A stretch of 23,007 nt of DNA. Origin: Campylobacter sp. Lineage in GTDB: Bacteria; Campylobacterota; Campylobacteria; Campylobacterales; Campylobacteraceae. A program made the position numbers and the translations under genes. Position 1 is the stretch's first letter. Each line of letters opens with the position of its first letter. Location of the stretch: assembly GCA_024680445.1 (NCBI GenBank), contig JAILCJ010000139.1, positions 1 through 23,007 on the forward strand, written 5' to 3'. The notes below the pieces were generated by a model, which saw nothing but the letters and a program-made list of their open reading frames with translations, ran no database searches and had not been told where the DNA came from. Positions 6,182-12,671 of this stretch are shown piece after piece.

Positions 6182-6487
6182 ATGCGTAAAAAAATTTGGC
6201 TTGTTTGCTTTGTGTTTTTGCTAACTGGATGTGGGCTTAAATCCATAAAATCCCTAACATATAGCGAGTGCAAAAACGATAAAAATCTTGAATTTATCGC
6301 AGATAGCGTAAGCGGAGAGGGTGTTTATGAAAATGCAAGACTTGCAGGGGCCGATGTGGTTTGTTACACCAGTAAGCCAGCAAATAGCTATACCCAGTGC
6401 AAAACAGACAAAAAATCACTTAAAACGATTTGTCAAGAAAAACATCGCAGTGTCGTGAAATTTTATAGGTATAAAAAGGCTTTATAG
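6182..6487 (+). CDS. putative lipoprotein (101 aa)
   Basis: Begins MRKKIWLVCFVFLLTGCGLKS: two Lys/Arg, a hydrophobic stretch and lipobox LTGC with lipidated Cys17. It is therefore exported and anchored in the inner or outer membrane. The mature part has four further Cys (SECKND, VVCYTS, TQCKTD, TICQEK) that could form two disulfides, and a basic C-terminus ending KFYRYKKAL. The segment VYENARLAGADVVCY resembles a small Cys-bearing lipoprotein type in which a conserved 'AxxxGAnxVxY' stretch recurs (as in YajI- or RcsF-like proteins), but I do not assign a family. Ribosome site AAAGAG, promoter at 6135-6140. Monocistronic. Function unknown. Confidence 0.75.
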   Translation: MRKKIWLVCFVFLLTGCGLKSIKSLTYSECKNDKNLEFIADSVSGEGVYENARLAGADVVCYTSKPANSYTQCKTDKKSLKTICQEKHRSVVKFYRYKKAL

Positions 6488-6591
6488 GCTTTTTATCGAC
6501 GCCGTAAAAACTTTGCCTTAGTGTTTTTTGTAAAATGTATCGTTGAAATTTTTATTTAACTGCTTTCAATATGGATTAAAAAAACAAATAC

Positions 6592-6597
6592 TATAAT
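6592..6597 (+). promoter_or_regulatory. -10 box for the three-paralogue operon
   Basis: TATAAT about 48 bp before the first possible ATG (6645) and 95 bp before the preferred start (6693) of the first paralogue. Confidence 0.45.
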
Positions 6598-6692
6598 ACA
6601 AAATCAAATTTACTTAGCGTGAAGTCGCTTTATACTTCTAAAATATGAAAAAAACTCACAAAACCAATTCTAAAATCAACAACACGAAAAAT

Positions 6693-7010
6693 ATGGAAAA
6701 GTATTATCTCAACCTTAGCAATGCTTGGGCTATACAAAAAACAAATGATGAAGTAGGTGAATTTATAGATTATGATTTGCCTTTTGGACAGTTTGAACTC
6801 AAAAATGGGCATATAGTTTGGATAATGGATCCTTTTGAAGTGCAAGATGAGACAATAGAAAAATGCCAAAAATTAGATTTTTTTCACGAAACAGTTGATT
6901 TTGTCGTACAAATTCACGATGATGAAGTCAAAGGTTTAAAAGAAGTGGATAGTTTTCAAGGCACATTTATAGACGCTTTAAAGTATATTAAAACGCATTT
7001 TAAAGGGTGA
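6693..7010 (+). CDS. paralogue 1 of a three-gene tandem family, function unknown
   Basis: 105 residues from 6693, beginning MEKYYLNLSNAW. An in-frame ATG at 6645 would add 16 low-complexity residues (Lys/Asn/Thr), and neither start has a clear ribosome site. I prefer 6693 because it lines up with the starts of the next two paralogues and gives the same length. No signal peptide or membrane segment, so cytoplasmic; acidic, rich in aromatic residues. The C-terminus FQGTFIDALKYIKTHFKG is shared nearly unchanged with both neighbours, while the rest has diverged (a G-E/K-x-x-x-F-x-x-x-x-I-K/x-NG pattern is loosely kept). First gene of an operon: the next ATG is 1 nt after its stop. I do not recognise the family. 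Arrays of small divergent paralogues like this are often immunity proteins, but no toxin gene is visible here. Confidence 0.7.
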   Translation: MEKYYLNLSNAWAIQKTNDEVGEFIDYDLPFGQFELKNGHIVWIMDPFEVQDETIEKCQKLDFFHETVDFVVQIHDDEVKGLKEVDSFQGTFIDALKYIKTHFKG

Positions 7011-7011
7011 A

Positions 7012-7329
7012 ATGAGAGAATTTATTTTATATATAGACACAGCGGAGTGTGGCGTATATGAAAAAGGCTACTCGCTTTTTGATAATACAGACTATGATAA
7101 AAAGCAAGGAGAAAAGTATTCATTTGCCACATATTGTATAAAAAATGGCAAATTTATGGGCTTTTTTAGTAGTGGCATTTTTGATGAAGATATAAAAGTC
7201 GCCGAGAGTGATGAGCTTATGGGTGAGGTTTGTGAGTTTGAAGTGCTTAAAAACAACAAAATAAAAGGCAAATTTGAAGGCACATTTATAGACGCTTTAA
7301 AATATATTCAAAAACACTTTGAAGGGTGA
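7012..7329 (+). CDS. paralogue 2 of the tandem family, function unknown
   Basis: 105 residues beginning MREFILYIDTAECGVY. Its stop overlaps no gene, but the next start follows after 3 nt, and its own ribosome site (AAAGGG) lies inside the end of paralogue 1, so the three are translationally linked. A middle segment (YCIKNGKFMGFFSSG) aligns with IKNGEIIVLGEY in paralogue 3 and KNGHIVWIMDP in paralogue 1. DELMGEVCEFE aligns with EPLMAEICEFT in paralogue 3. The C-terminus FEGTFIDALKYIQKHFEG is the family hallmark. Predicted to be a small soluble alpha/beta protein without export signal. Family not recognised. Confidence 0.75.
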   Translation: MREFILYIDTAECGVYEKGYSLFDNTDYDKKQGEKYSFATYCIKNGKFMGFFSSGIFDEDIKVAESDELMGEVCEFEVLKNNKIKGKFEGTFIDALKYIQKHFEG

Positions 7330-7332
7330 AAA

Positions 7333-7668
7333 ATGAGAAAATTTAAAATCACTATATCAAAAGGCGATAATTGGGGAATATGTTTAAAAGATTTTACCGG
7401 GGGGTGGGACACGCCAAATGATAAAATTAATGATGAATTTTTTAATAAATTTGTAATGGCTGAAAGCGTGATAAAAAATGGTGAAATCATAGTTTTAGGC
7501 GAATATACTTTTAATAATAAATGGCTGGAATTAGCTAAAAACGAGCCACTTATGGCTGAAATTTGCGAATTTACTCATATAGATACGGATAGCAAAAAAG
7601 AAATAGCCAAATTTCAAGGCACTTTTATAGACGCTTTAAAGTATATTCAAATGCATTTTAAAGGTTAA
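7333..7668 (+). CDS. paralogue 3 of the tandem family, function unknown
   Basis: 111 residues beginning MRKFKITISKGDNWGI and ending FQGTFIDALKYIQMHFKG. It is closest to paralogue 2 through the LMAEICEF segment and the NG turn, but has a unique GGWDTPNDK insertion near residue 22. The ribosome site GAAGGG lies in the tail of paralogue 2. The DNA spanning the last ~45 bases of each paralogue plus the following stop and start is strongly conserved between copies, so the unit duplicated together with its translation signals. Downstream lies a decayed membrane-protein frame and a palindrome array. Cytoplasmic; function unknown. Confidence 0.75.
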   Translation: MRKFKITISKGDNWGICLKDFTGGWDTPNDKINDEFFNKFVMAESVIKNGEIIVLGEYTFNNKWLELAKNEPLMAEICEFTHIDTDSKKEIAKFQGTFIDALKYIQMHFKG

Positions 7669-7676
7669 GGAAAAGG

Positions 7677-7844
7677 GTAAAATTATTTAAAAGTAATGGT
7701 TATGTCTATATTTTTGCTGTGTTTGGAGCTTTTTGTATCGGTATCGTTTTTCTCTTTACTCATAAGAGGATTGAAATATCAAATTTGATAAAAGACATGC
7801 GAAAAATCAAAAGCAAAATATCAAATTTGCAAAATCAAATTTGA
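7677..7844 (+). pseudogene. possible remnant of a small membrane-anchored coiled-coil protein
   Basis: An open stretch of 55 codons with no usable start codon in frame. It holds a hydrophobic segment (YVYIFAVFGAFCIGIVFLF) followed by a polar heptad-like repeat (ISNLIKDMRKIKSK, then ISNLQNQI). The polar part is encoded by the first, 42-bp unit of the palindrome array. Later units are 41 bp and would shift the frame each time. This looks like the start of a repeat-containing gene that decayed, or a chance frame in repeats. An overlapping ATG frame at 7695 encodes 30 hydrophobic residues and is no more convincing. Confidence 0.3.
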
Positions 7845-7955
7845 TAAAAATTAAGCAAAATATCAAATTTGATAAAGACATGCGAAAAATCCAAAGTAAA
7901 ATATCAAATTTGATAAAGACATGCAAAAAACACAAAGTAAAATATCAAATTTGAT
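7778..7955. repeat. array of five ATCAAATTTGAT palindromes, partly with 41-bp period
   Basis: The perfect 12-bp palindrome ATCAAATTTGAT occurs at 7778-7789, 7834-7845, 7862-7873, 7903-7914 and 7944-7955, with a half copy at 7820-7830. The last three are spaced exactly 41 bp, and the sequence between them (AAAGACATGC, AAAAAxxCxAAAGTAAAAT) is also repeated. The array fills the gap between the convergent paralogue 3 and radA genes, where it could terminate transcription both ways or bind a protein. Confidence 0.8.
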
Positions 7956-7988
7956 AAAACAAAATTTACAAAAGCAAATTTGAAAAAT

Positions 7989-9329
7989 CTACATCCAGTC
8001 TATAACTTGCGTGATTTCTTTGGCATAAAAGCACTTCAAACCTTGCGTGTCGAGCGGTTTGGATGGGATAATGGCGTTTTTAAATTTTTGAGTTTTTGCC
8101 TCTTTTAGTCTAAGATCTAGGTTAAAAACCTCTCTGATTTCGCCGTTTAGGCTTAGTTCGCCTATGAAAATGCTTTCTTTGCTTATCGGGCGGTTTTTGA
8201 AACTCGAAATTATCGCGGCGATTACGGCAAGGTCGGCTGCTGTTTCGCTGATTTTTACTCCGCCAGAAACATTTATAAACACATCATAATGCCCAAGCGG
8301 GAGTTCAAGTTTGCGTTCTAGCAGTGCCAAAAGCATATCTAGTCGGTTTCGTTCAAAGCCGGTTGAACTTCGTTTTGGATAGGCACTTTCACAAACGAGG
8401 GCTTGAATTTCGACGCTGATAGCACGAGAACCCTCCATTATTATCGTGATAGCCGAACCGCTTACCGCAGAGCCACGAGTGAAAAATTTGCTTGAAATTT
8501 CGGTCGCACTGCTAAGTCCGTTTTTGCCCATTTCAAAAATTCCAACCTCGCTAGTTGAACCAAAGCGGTTTTTAAAACCTCGCAAAAGCCTTAGTTCACG
8601 GCTTGCGTCGCCTTCAAAATACAAAACCACATCAACCATATGTTCAAGCACTCTTGGACCCGCTATCGAGCCTTCTTTGGTGATATGACCTATGATAAAT
8701 ACGCAAATTTCATTGTCTTTTGCAAGTCGCATGAGTTCAAAAGTTATTTCTCGCACTTGGCTTACAGAACCCGGTGCAGAGCCTACTTTGTCGCTATAAA
8801 GCGTTTGAATAGAATCGATGATAAGCACCTTATAATCGCTTTTTTTAACTTCGTTTGTGATATTTTCAAGATTTATTTCTGTTAGCAAAAACAAATTTTT
8901 ATCCACGGCGTCTAATCTGTCGGCACGCATTTTTATCTGACTAGCACTTTCCTCACCGCTTACATAAAGCGTTTTTTTGCCATCTTTTGCCAAATTTGAA
9001 CCGATTTTTAAAAGCAGGGTTGATTTGCCTATGCCCGGACTTCCGCCTATCAAAACCAGCGAACCCTCGACCACACCGCCACCAAGGACAAGGTCTAATT
9101 CTTTATCATGAGTGCTAAAACGATTTATGGCTTCTATCTGGACTTCGCTTATAGGCAGGGCAAGGCTTGGTGTATGGCTTATCTTTTCTAGTTCTTTGCT
9201 TATTTTTAATTGAGTAGCATTTAGTTGTATAAAACTATCCCAAGCACCGCAATTTGGGCATTTGCCGACCCATTTGCCTTGTTGATTTCCGCAGGCTTGA
9301 CACTCAAAAACGCTTTTTTCTTTCGCCAT
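7989..9329 (-). CDS. radA: DNA repair protein RadA (Sms)
   Basis: RecA-like ATPase that promotes branch migration and processing of recombination intermediates. 446 residues, normal for the family. N-terminal zinc finger with Cys10, 13, 24 and 27 (CQACG, CPNCG); Walker A GGSPGIGKST at ~95-104; Walker B-like YKVLIIDSIQT; the diagnostic KNRFGSTSEVGIF motif; and a C-terminal Lon-protease-like domain from about residue 290 (VSGGVKISETAADLAV) that has no protease activity in this family. Last gene of the leftward operon, 3 nt after the EamA transporter gene. In C. jejuni, as I recall, radA lies directly beside ftsY; here two membrane-protein genes separate them. Confidence 0.97.
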   Translation of the reverse strand: MAKEKSVFECQACGNQQGKWVGKCPNCGAWDSFIQLNATQLKISKELEKISHTPSLALPISEVQIEAINRFSTHDKELDLVLGGGVVEGSLVLIGGSPGIGKSTLLLKIGSNLAKDGKKTLYVSGEESASQIKMRADRLDAVDKNLFLLTEINLENITNEVKKSDYKVLIIDSIQTLYSDKVGSAPGSVSQVREITFELMRLAKDNEICVFIIGHITKEGSIAGPRVLEHMVDVVLYFEGDASRELRLLRGFKNRFGSTSEVGIFEMGKNGLSSATEISSKFFTRGSAVSGSAITIIMEGSRAISVEIQALVCESAYPKRSSTGFERNRLDMLLALLERKLELPLGHYDVFINVSGGVKISETAADLAVIAAIISSFKNRPISKESIFIGELSLNGEIREVFNLDLRLKEAKTQKFKNAIIPSKPLDTQGLKCFYAKEITQVIDWM

Positions 9330-9332
9330 TTT

Positions 9333-10211
9333 TTATCCTTTTTTGCTTTTTAAAGAGCCAAGATATATCGCCAGCATTGTTAGCACAGCTCCTAGCCACT
9401 GAATTTGCGTGATATCTTTGCCAAGTAAGAATTTGTCTATAAAAAGTGTTGCAACCGGTTCGCTAAGTAGCAAAAGTCCCGTCAAATGTAACGATAGCAA
9501 GGGCACGCAAAAGGCTATGAGTCCCCAAGCAAAGCACTGCATAAAGGCAGCGTATATAAAAATAAGTCCTATTTCGCCAAGATTTTGAGGCAAAAAATTT
9601 GTTGGATTGAAAAGTAAAGTTGGCACTATAAGGCTTGCTGCACCGCTTATGGATATCAAAAACATAAGCACGAAAATATCGATTTTTTCAATTTCATTTA
9701 CCTTTTTGATACAAAGCATAGAAAGTGCCAAAGCTAGACCAGAGGCGATAGCATAGATAAAGCCAAGCAGTGCATTTTCGTTTGCGTTAAATTCTCTTAC
9801 GGCTATCAAAAATACGCCAAAAATAGCCAAAAATAGGCTAAAAATTTGAAGTTTGCTTTGTTTTTCGCCAAAATAAAAAAATCCTATGAGAGAGAGCCAA
9901 AAGATTTGTAAGCTGTTTAAAAGCGTCGAAATTCCCGGGCCAACGGCATAAATTCCTTCGTGCCAAAATGCCAAATCAAAGGCTAGAAAAATTCCAGAAA
10001 GTATGGCAAAAAATATGGCTTTTTTGTTCGTGGCAAAGCGTCTTGACAAAAATTTATACAAGGCAAAAAAGATAATCGAAGCCAGTGCCAAACGCCAAAA
10101 CGCCAAAGCATAGGCTTTTACGCTGATAAGAGCTACGATAATGCTACCAAGTCCAAAAATGATACAACCAACTATCAAGCCAAGAACGGCAAATTTTTGA
10201 GAGTTAAGCAC
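9333..10211 (-). CDS. EamA/DMT-family inner-membrane transporter
   Basis: 292 residues with about ten hydrophobic helices in two homologous halves. This is the drug/metabolite transporter (EamA) layout: residues ~5-125 (FWRLALASIIFFALY, then GPGISTLLNSLQIFW) and ~145-285 (LSLHLTGLLLLSEPVATLF near the end). The LLLLSEPVxxxxxxxxLLGE-like block is typical, here ending KFLLGKDIT. Such proteins export amino acids or other metabolites; the substrate cannot be told. It overlaps the VanZ-like gene by 8 bp upstream and precedes radA by 3 bp, so it is translated as part of that operon. Confidence 0.88.
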   Translation of the reverse strand: MLNSQKFAVLGLIVGCIIFGLGSIIVALISVKAYALAFWRLALASIIFFALYKFLSRRFATNKKAIFFAILSGIFLAFDLAFWHEGIYAVGPGISTLLNSLQIFWLSLIGFFYFGEKQSKLQIFSLFLAIFGVFLIAVREFNANENALLGFIYAIASGLALALSMLCIKKVNEIEKIDIFVLMFLISISGAASLIVPTLLFNPTNFLPQNLGEIGLIFIYAAFMQCFAWGLIAFCVPLLSLHLTGLLLLSEPVATLFIDKFLLGKDITQIQWLGAVLTMLAIYLGSLKSKKG

Positions 10212-10572
10212 GATAAACCTTGTGTATGATTTTCATAGCTATCACGCCAAGCACCAAACCAACGGTATCGGCAAGGACATCTAGCGTGCTAAAATATCGT
10301 TTTGGTAAAAAGGCTTGAACGAGTTCGATTTGTATGCCAAAGGCTAAAAGTGCTAAAAATTTTGTGTAAATTTTTGCGTAAAATCCTAGATCAAAGAGTG
10401 CATAAAGCACGAAAAATGCGATGAAGTGATTTGCCTTATCCCAAATATTTTCTATCAAAGGGATATGCCTTGAAGTAAGGGCAAGATACTCTACCGCTAG
10501 TATCGCGATAACAAAACAAATTTGATAAAAAATTTTATAGCGATATAGCAAATTTGAAATAAATTTATTCAA
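10204..10572 (-). CDS. VanZ-like membrane protein
   Basis: 122 residues with four hydrophobic segments. Hallmarks of the VanZ-like family are present: WDKANHFIAFFVLY after the first helix, an E-x-x-Q pair in IELVQAFLPKRYFSTLDV, and ADTVGLVLG before the last helix. The founding member gives low-level teicoplanin resistance in enterococci; most short homologues such as this have no known role, though an envelope function is likely. Overlaps ftsY and the EamA gene by 8 bp on each side. The start at 10572 is inside the end of ftsY. Confidence 0.85.
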   Translation of the reverse strand: MNKFISNLLYRYKIFYQICFVIAILAVEYLALTSRHIPLIENIWDKANHFIAFFVLYALFDLGFYAKIYTKFLALLAFGIQIELVQAFLPKRYFSTLDVLADTVGLVLGVIAMKIIHKVYRA

Positions 10573-11407
10573 AAATAGCGTCCATCAAGTCGTCTAAAAA
10601 TTTATCTGGATCAAATTCGACCAAATCTTTCATACTTTCGCCCACGCCTATGTAAAGTATAGGCAGTTCGAGTTCTCTTGCCACGCCAAATAAAGCGCCA
10701 CCTTTTGGAGTGCCGTCAAGTTTGGTGATGATAACGCCGTCAAGTTTGAGTATATCGTTAAATGCCTTTGCCTGTGAGAGAGCGGCATTGCCTTGTGTGC
10801 CGTCAAGGATAAGAATTTTTCTGTGCGGAGCTTTTTCGTAAGCTTTTTGGCTTATGCGAACGATTTTACTAAGTTCGTTTGCCAAATTTGTTTGGTTTTG
10901 TAAGCGTCCGGCAGTGTCAAGGATAACATGATCGATTTTTTTAGCCAAAGCCGATGAGATCGTGTCAAAAGCAACGGCTGATGGATCGTGTCCTTGTTTT
11001 GTAGCTACGATAGGTACGGCGATTTTTTCGCTCCAAAGGCGAAGTTGTTCGATAGCACCGGCTCTAAAAGTATCGCAAGCTCCCAAAATCACACTCTCAC
11101 CCTTGCTTTTATATAAATTTGCAAGTTTTGCTATGGTAGTGGTTTTGCCGGCACCATTTACGCCTAGTATGAGTTCGACAAAAGGTGTGTCAGGGTCGAA
11201 AGTTTTTTTGTCTTTGTAGATAAAATAGCTTGACATTACGCGACGCAAATCGTCTTTTTTGACTTCGTCTTGCGGTGGTAAATAATAAATGATTTCTTCT
11301 ATGATTTCATAGGCTATATCAGCTTCAAGAAGCAATTCTTCAAGGCTATCTTTTGTAAGTTTTTTTTCGCTTTTTAGTTGAGTGATTTTTTTAAAAAAAC
11401 CAAGCAT
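10565..11407 (-). CDS. ftsY: signal recognition particle receptor FtsY
   Basis: GTPase that docks SRP-ribosome complexes at the inner membrane for co-translational insertion. 280 residues: an N domain of helices (~1-70) and a G domain with G1 GVNGAGKTTT (~82-91), DTFRAGAIEQL (G2), DTAGR (G3), TKLDGTPKGG (G4) and the C-terminal GVGES closing loop. It lacks the long acidic A domain of the E. coli protein, as in other short FtsY proteins, so membrane binding must rest on the N-terminal helix (MLGFFKKIT). Its start codon overlaps the stop of the TlpA-like gene by one base (TAATG), indicating translational coupling. Confidence 0.97.
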   Translation of the reverse strand: MLGFFKKITQLKSEKKLTKDSLEELLLEADIAYEIIEEIIYYLPPQDEVKKDDLRRVMSSYFIYKDKKTFDPDTPFVELILGVNGAGKTTTIAKLANLYKSKGESVILGACDTFRAGAIEQLRLWSEKIAVPIVATKQGHDPSAVAFDTISSALAKKIDHVILDTAGRLQNQTNLANELSKIVRISQKAYEKAPHRKILILDGTQGNAALSQAKAFNDILKLDGVIITKLDGTPKGGALFGVARELELPILYIGVGESMKDLVEFDPDKFLDDLMDAIFE

Positions 11408-11955
11408 TATTTTATCGCCTTTTCGATTTCGCTTTCTAGCATTTCTTCTGGCATAAGACCTGTAAAGCCGTTAAAAAAGTCTCCATTTGCTTTAAAGATG
11501 GCAGATGATGGTAAGCCCGGCGCACCACCGATAAGGCTTTCAAACTCAAAATTGCCCTTGCCAACTGCTATGTTGTATTTTACGCCAAAGTCCTTTGCCC
11601 ATTGTTTTACTTCTTGCGGATTTTTATCTTCTAGCAAAACAGCGATAATGTTTAAATCGTCTTTGAATTTTTCGTGAAGATTGTTTATGTGCGGAATTTC
11701 TGCTTTGCATGGCGGACACCAAGTTGCAAAAAAGATAAACATGGTCGCTTTATCGTTATTTTTGATGATTAGTCCGTCATTTTCTCTACCTTTTAAGGTA
11801 ATGTTTTGATCGTTTAATAAATTTAAAGTAATATCTTTAAATACTTTTTTTGGTGCTTGACTCGTTTGGTTTTGGTCTTGTTTTTTATCGTTATTGCCAC
11901 AACCAAAAATCAAAAATGCACTAACAAATGCTATAATGCAAATTTTAAATTTCAT
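11407..11955 (-). CDS. TlpA-like thioredoxin-fold lipoprotein
   Basis: 182 residues. The signal peptide ends at lipobox IFGC (lipidated Cys19); a Gln/Asn/Lys-rich linker to ~36 follows, then a thioredoxin fold with active site WCPPC (Cys80, Cys83). A conserved cis-Pro-like stretch, GAPGLPSSAIF, precedes the last strands. It acts outside the cytoplasm, most likely as a disulfide reductase or in cytochrome c/thiol homeostasis. First gene of the leftward operon; C. jejuni has a similar lipoprotein beside ftsY. The promoter must lie in the 53-bp divergent gap before the cyclo-ligase gene. Confidence 0.92.
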   Translation of the reverse strand: MKFKICIIAFVSAFLIFGCGNNDKKQDQNQTSQAPKKVFKDITLNLLNDQNITLKGRENDGLIIKNNDKATMFIFFATWCPPCKAEIPHINNLHEKFKDDLNIIAVLLEDKNPQEVKQWAKDFGVKYNIAVGKGNFEFESLIGGAPGLPSSAIFKANGDFFNGFTGLMPEEMLESEIEKAIK

Positions 11956-12008
11956 TTGTATCCTTTAAAAAAAATTGGATAAAATTATACTAAAACTTAC
12001 TAAAATGA

Positions 12009-12671
12009 GTGTTAAAGTTGGAAAAACAAGAGTTTAGAAAAAAATCGCTTTCAAATTTGAAATTTCGCAGTCAAATTTCTGCAAAAGCATCTCATTATGC
12101 TTTATTATCAAATTTGATAAAGCTTATAGATTTTACAAATTCAAAGCGAATTTTGCTATATATGCCACTTTTTTATGAGCCAGATGTGTATAGACTTCGT
12201 AAAGATTTGGCAAGAAAATGCGAAATATTTATCCCATTTATGGTAGGTCTTAGCTTAGAAATGGTAAGATTAAAGTTACCTTTTTATGTTAGTAAATTTA
12301 AGCTTAGAACCCCGCTTGGTTCAAAACGCTTTAAAAAACGCATAGATATGGCGGTAGTTCCGTGCGTTGGAGTTGACGGAGCTATGAAAAGGATAGGGCA
12401 TGGCGTTGGATATTATGATAGATTCTTTGCTTCGTTGCCTTATAAACCGCTGATAGTTTTTGTGCAAAAAAATGAAAATTTTACAAGCCAAATTCTTAGC
12501 GAAGAGCACGATATAAGTTGTGATTATTATTTAACTCCAAACAAATTTTATGTCAAAAGAGGAATCGATGATAGAAATTTTAGTAGGCTTAGGTGCCGGT
12601 GTTGTGGGGATTGGGGTAGGTTACCTCTACGCCAAAAAGATAAACGACGCCAACTACAACATATTTCTTGA
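12009..12671 (+). CDS. 5-formyltetrahydrofolate cyclo-ligase family protein
   Basis: Converts 5-formyl-THF to 5,10-methenyl-THF with ATP, returning the storage folate to one-carbon metabolism. 220 residues from a GTG start (12009); a TTG at 12018 is the alternative, and the ATG at 12005 is in the wrong frame. Family motifs: RILLYMPLFYEPDV, an FxxP-like IFIPF, and the phosphate/folate loop RIGHGVGYYDRFFA near residue 137; HDISCDYYLTPNKFY completes the domain. The fold is complete by ~residue 183. The remaining ~37 residues (rich in Arg and Cys) overlap the RNase Y gene in another frame by 104 bp and look like chance extension. Either the ancestral stop was lost or a base is missing near the end. 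Confidence 0.9.
   Translation: MLKLEKQEFRKKSLSNLKFRSQISAKASHYALLSNLIKLIDFTNSKRILLYMPLFYEPDVYRLRKDLARKCEIFIPFMVGLSLEMVRLKLPFYVSKFKLRTPLGSKRFKKRIDMAVVPCVGVDGAMKRIGHGVGYYDRFFASLPYKPLIVFVQKNENFTSQILSEEHDISCDYYLTPNKFYVKRGIDDRNFSRLRCRCCGDWGRLPLRQKDKRRQLQHIS

Noticed and set aside
7778..7955. CRISPR-like regular repeats
   Set aside because: The repeated unit covers nearly the whole 41-bp period, so there are no unique spacers; the palindrome is AT-only apart from one C-G pair, and no cas gene is present.
12550..12567. Upstream ATG (MSKEES) as the RNase Y start
   Set aside because: The AAGAGGA ribosome site lies between this ATG and 12568, and starting at 12568 gives the usual arrangement of a transmembrane helix at the very N-terminus.
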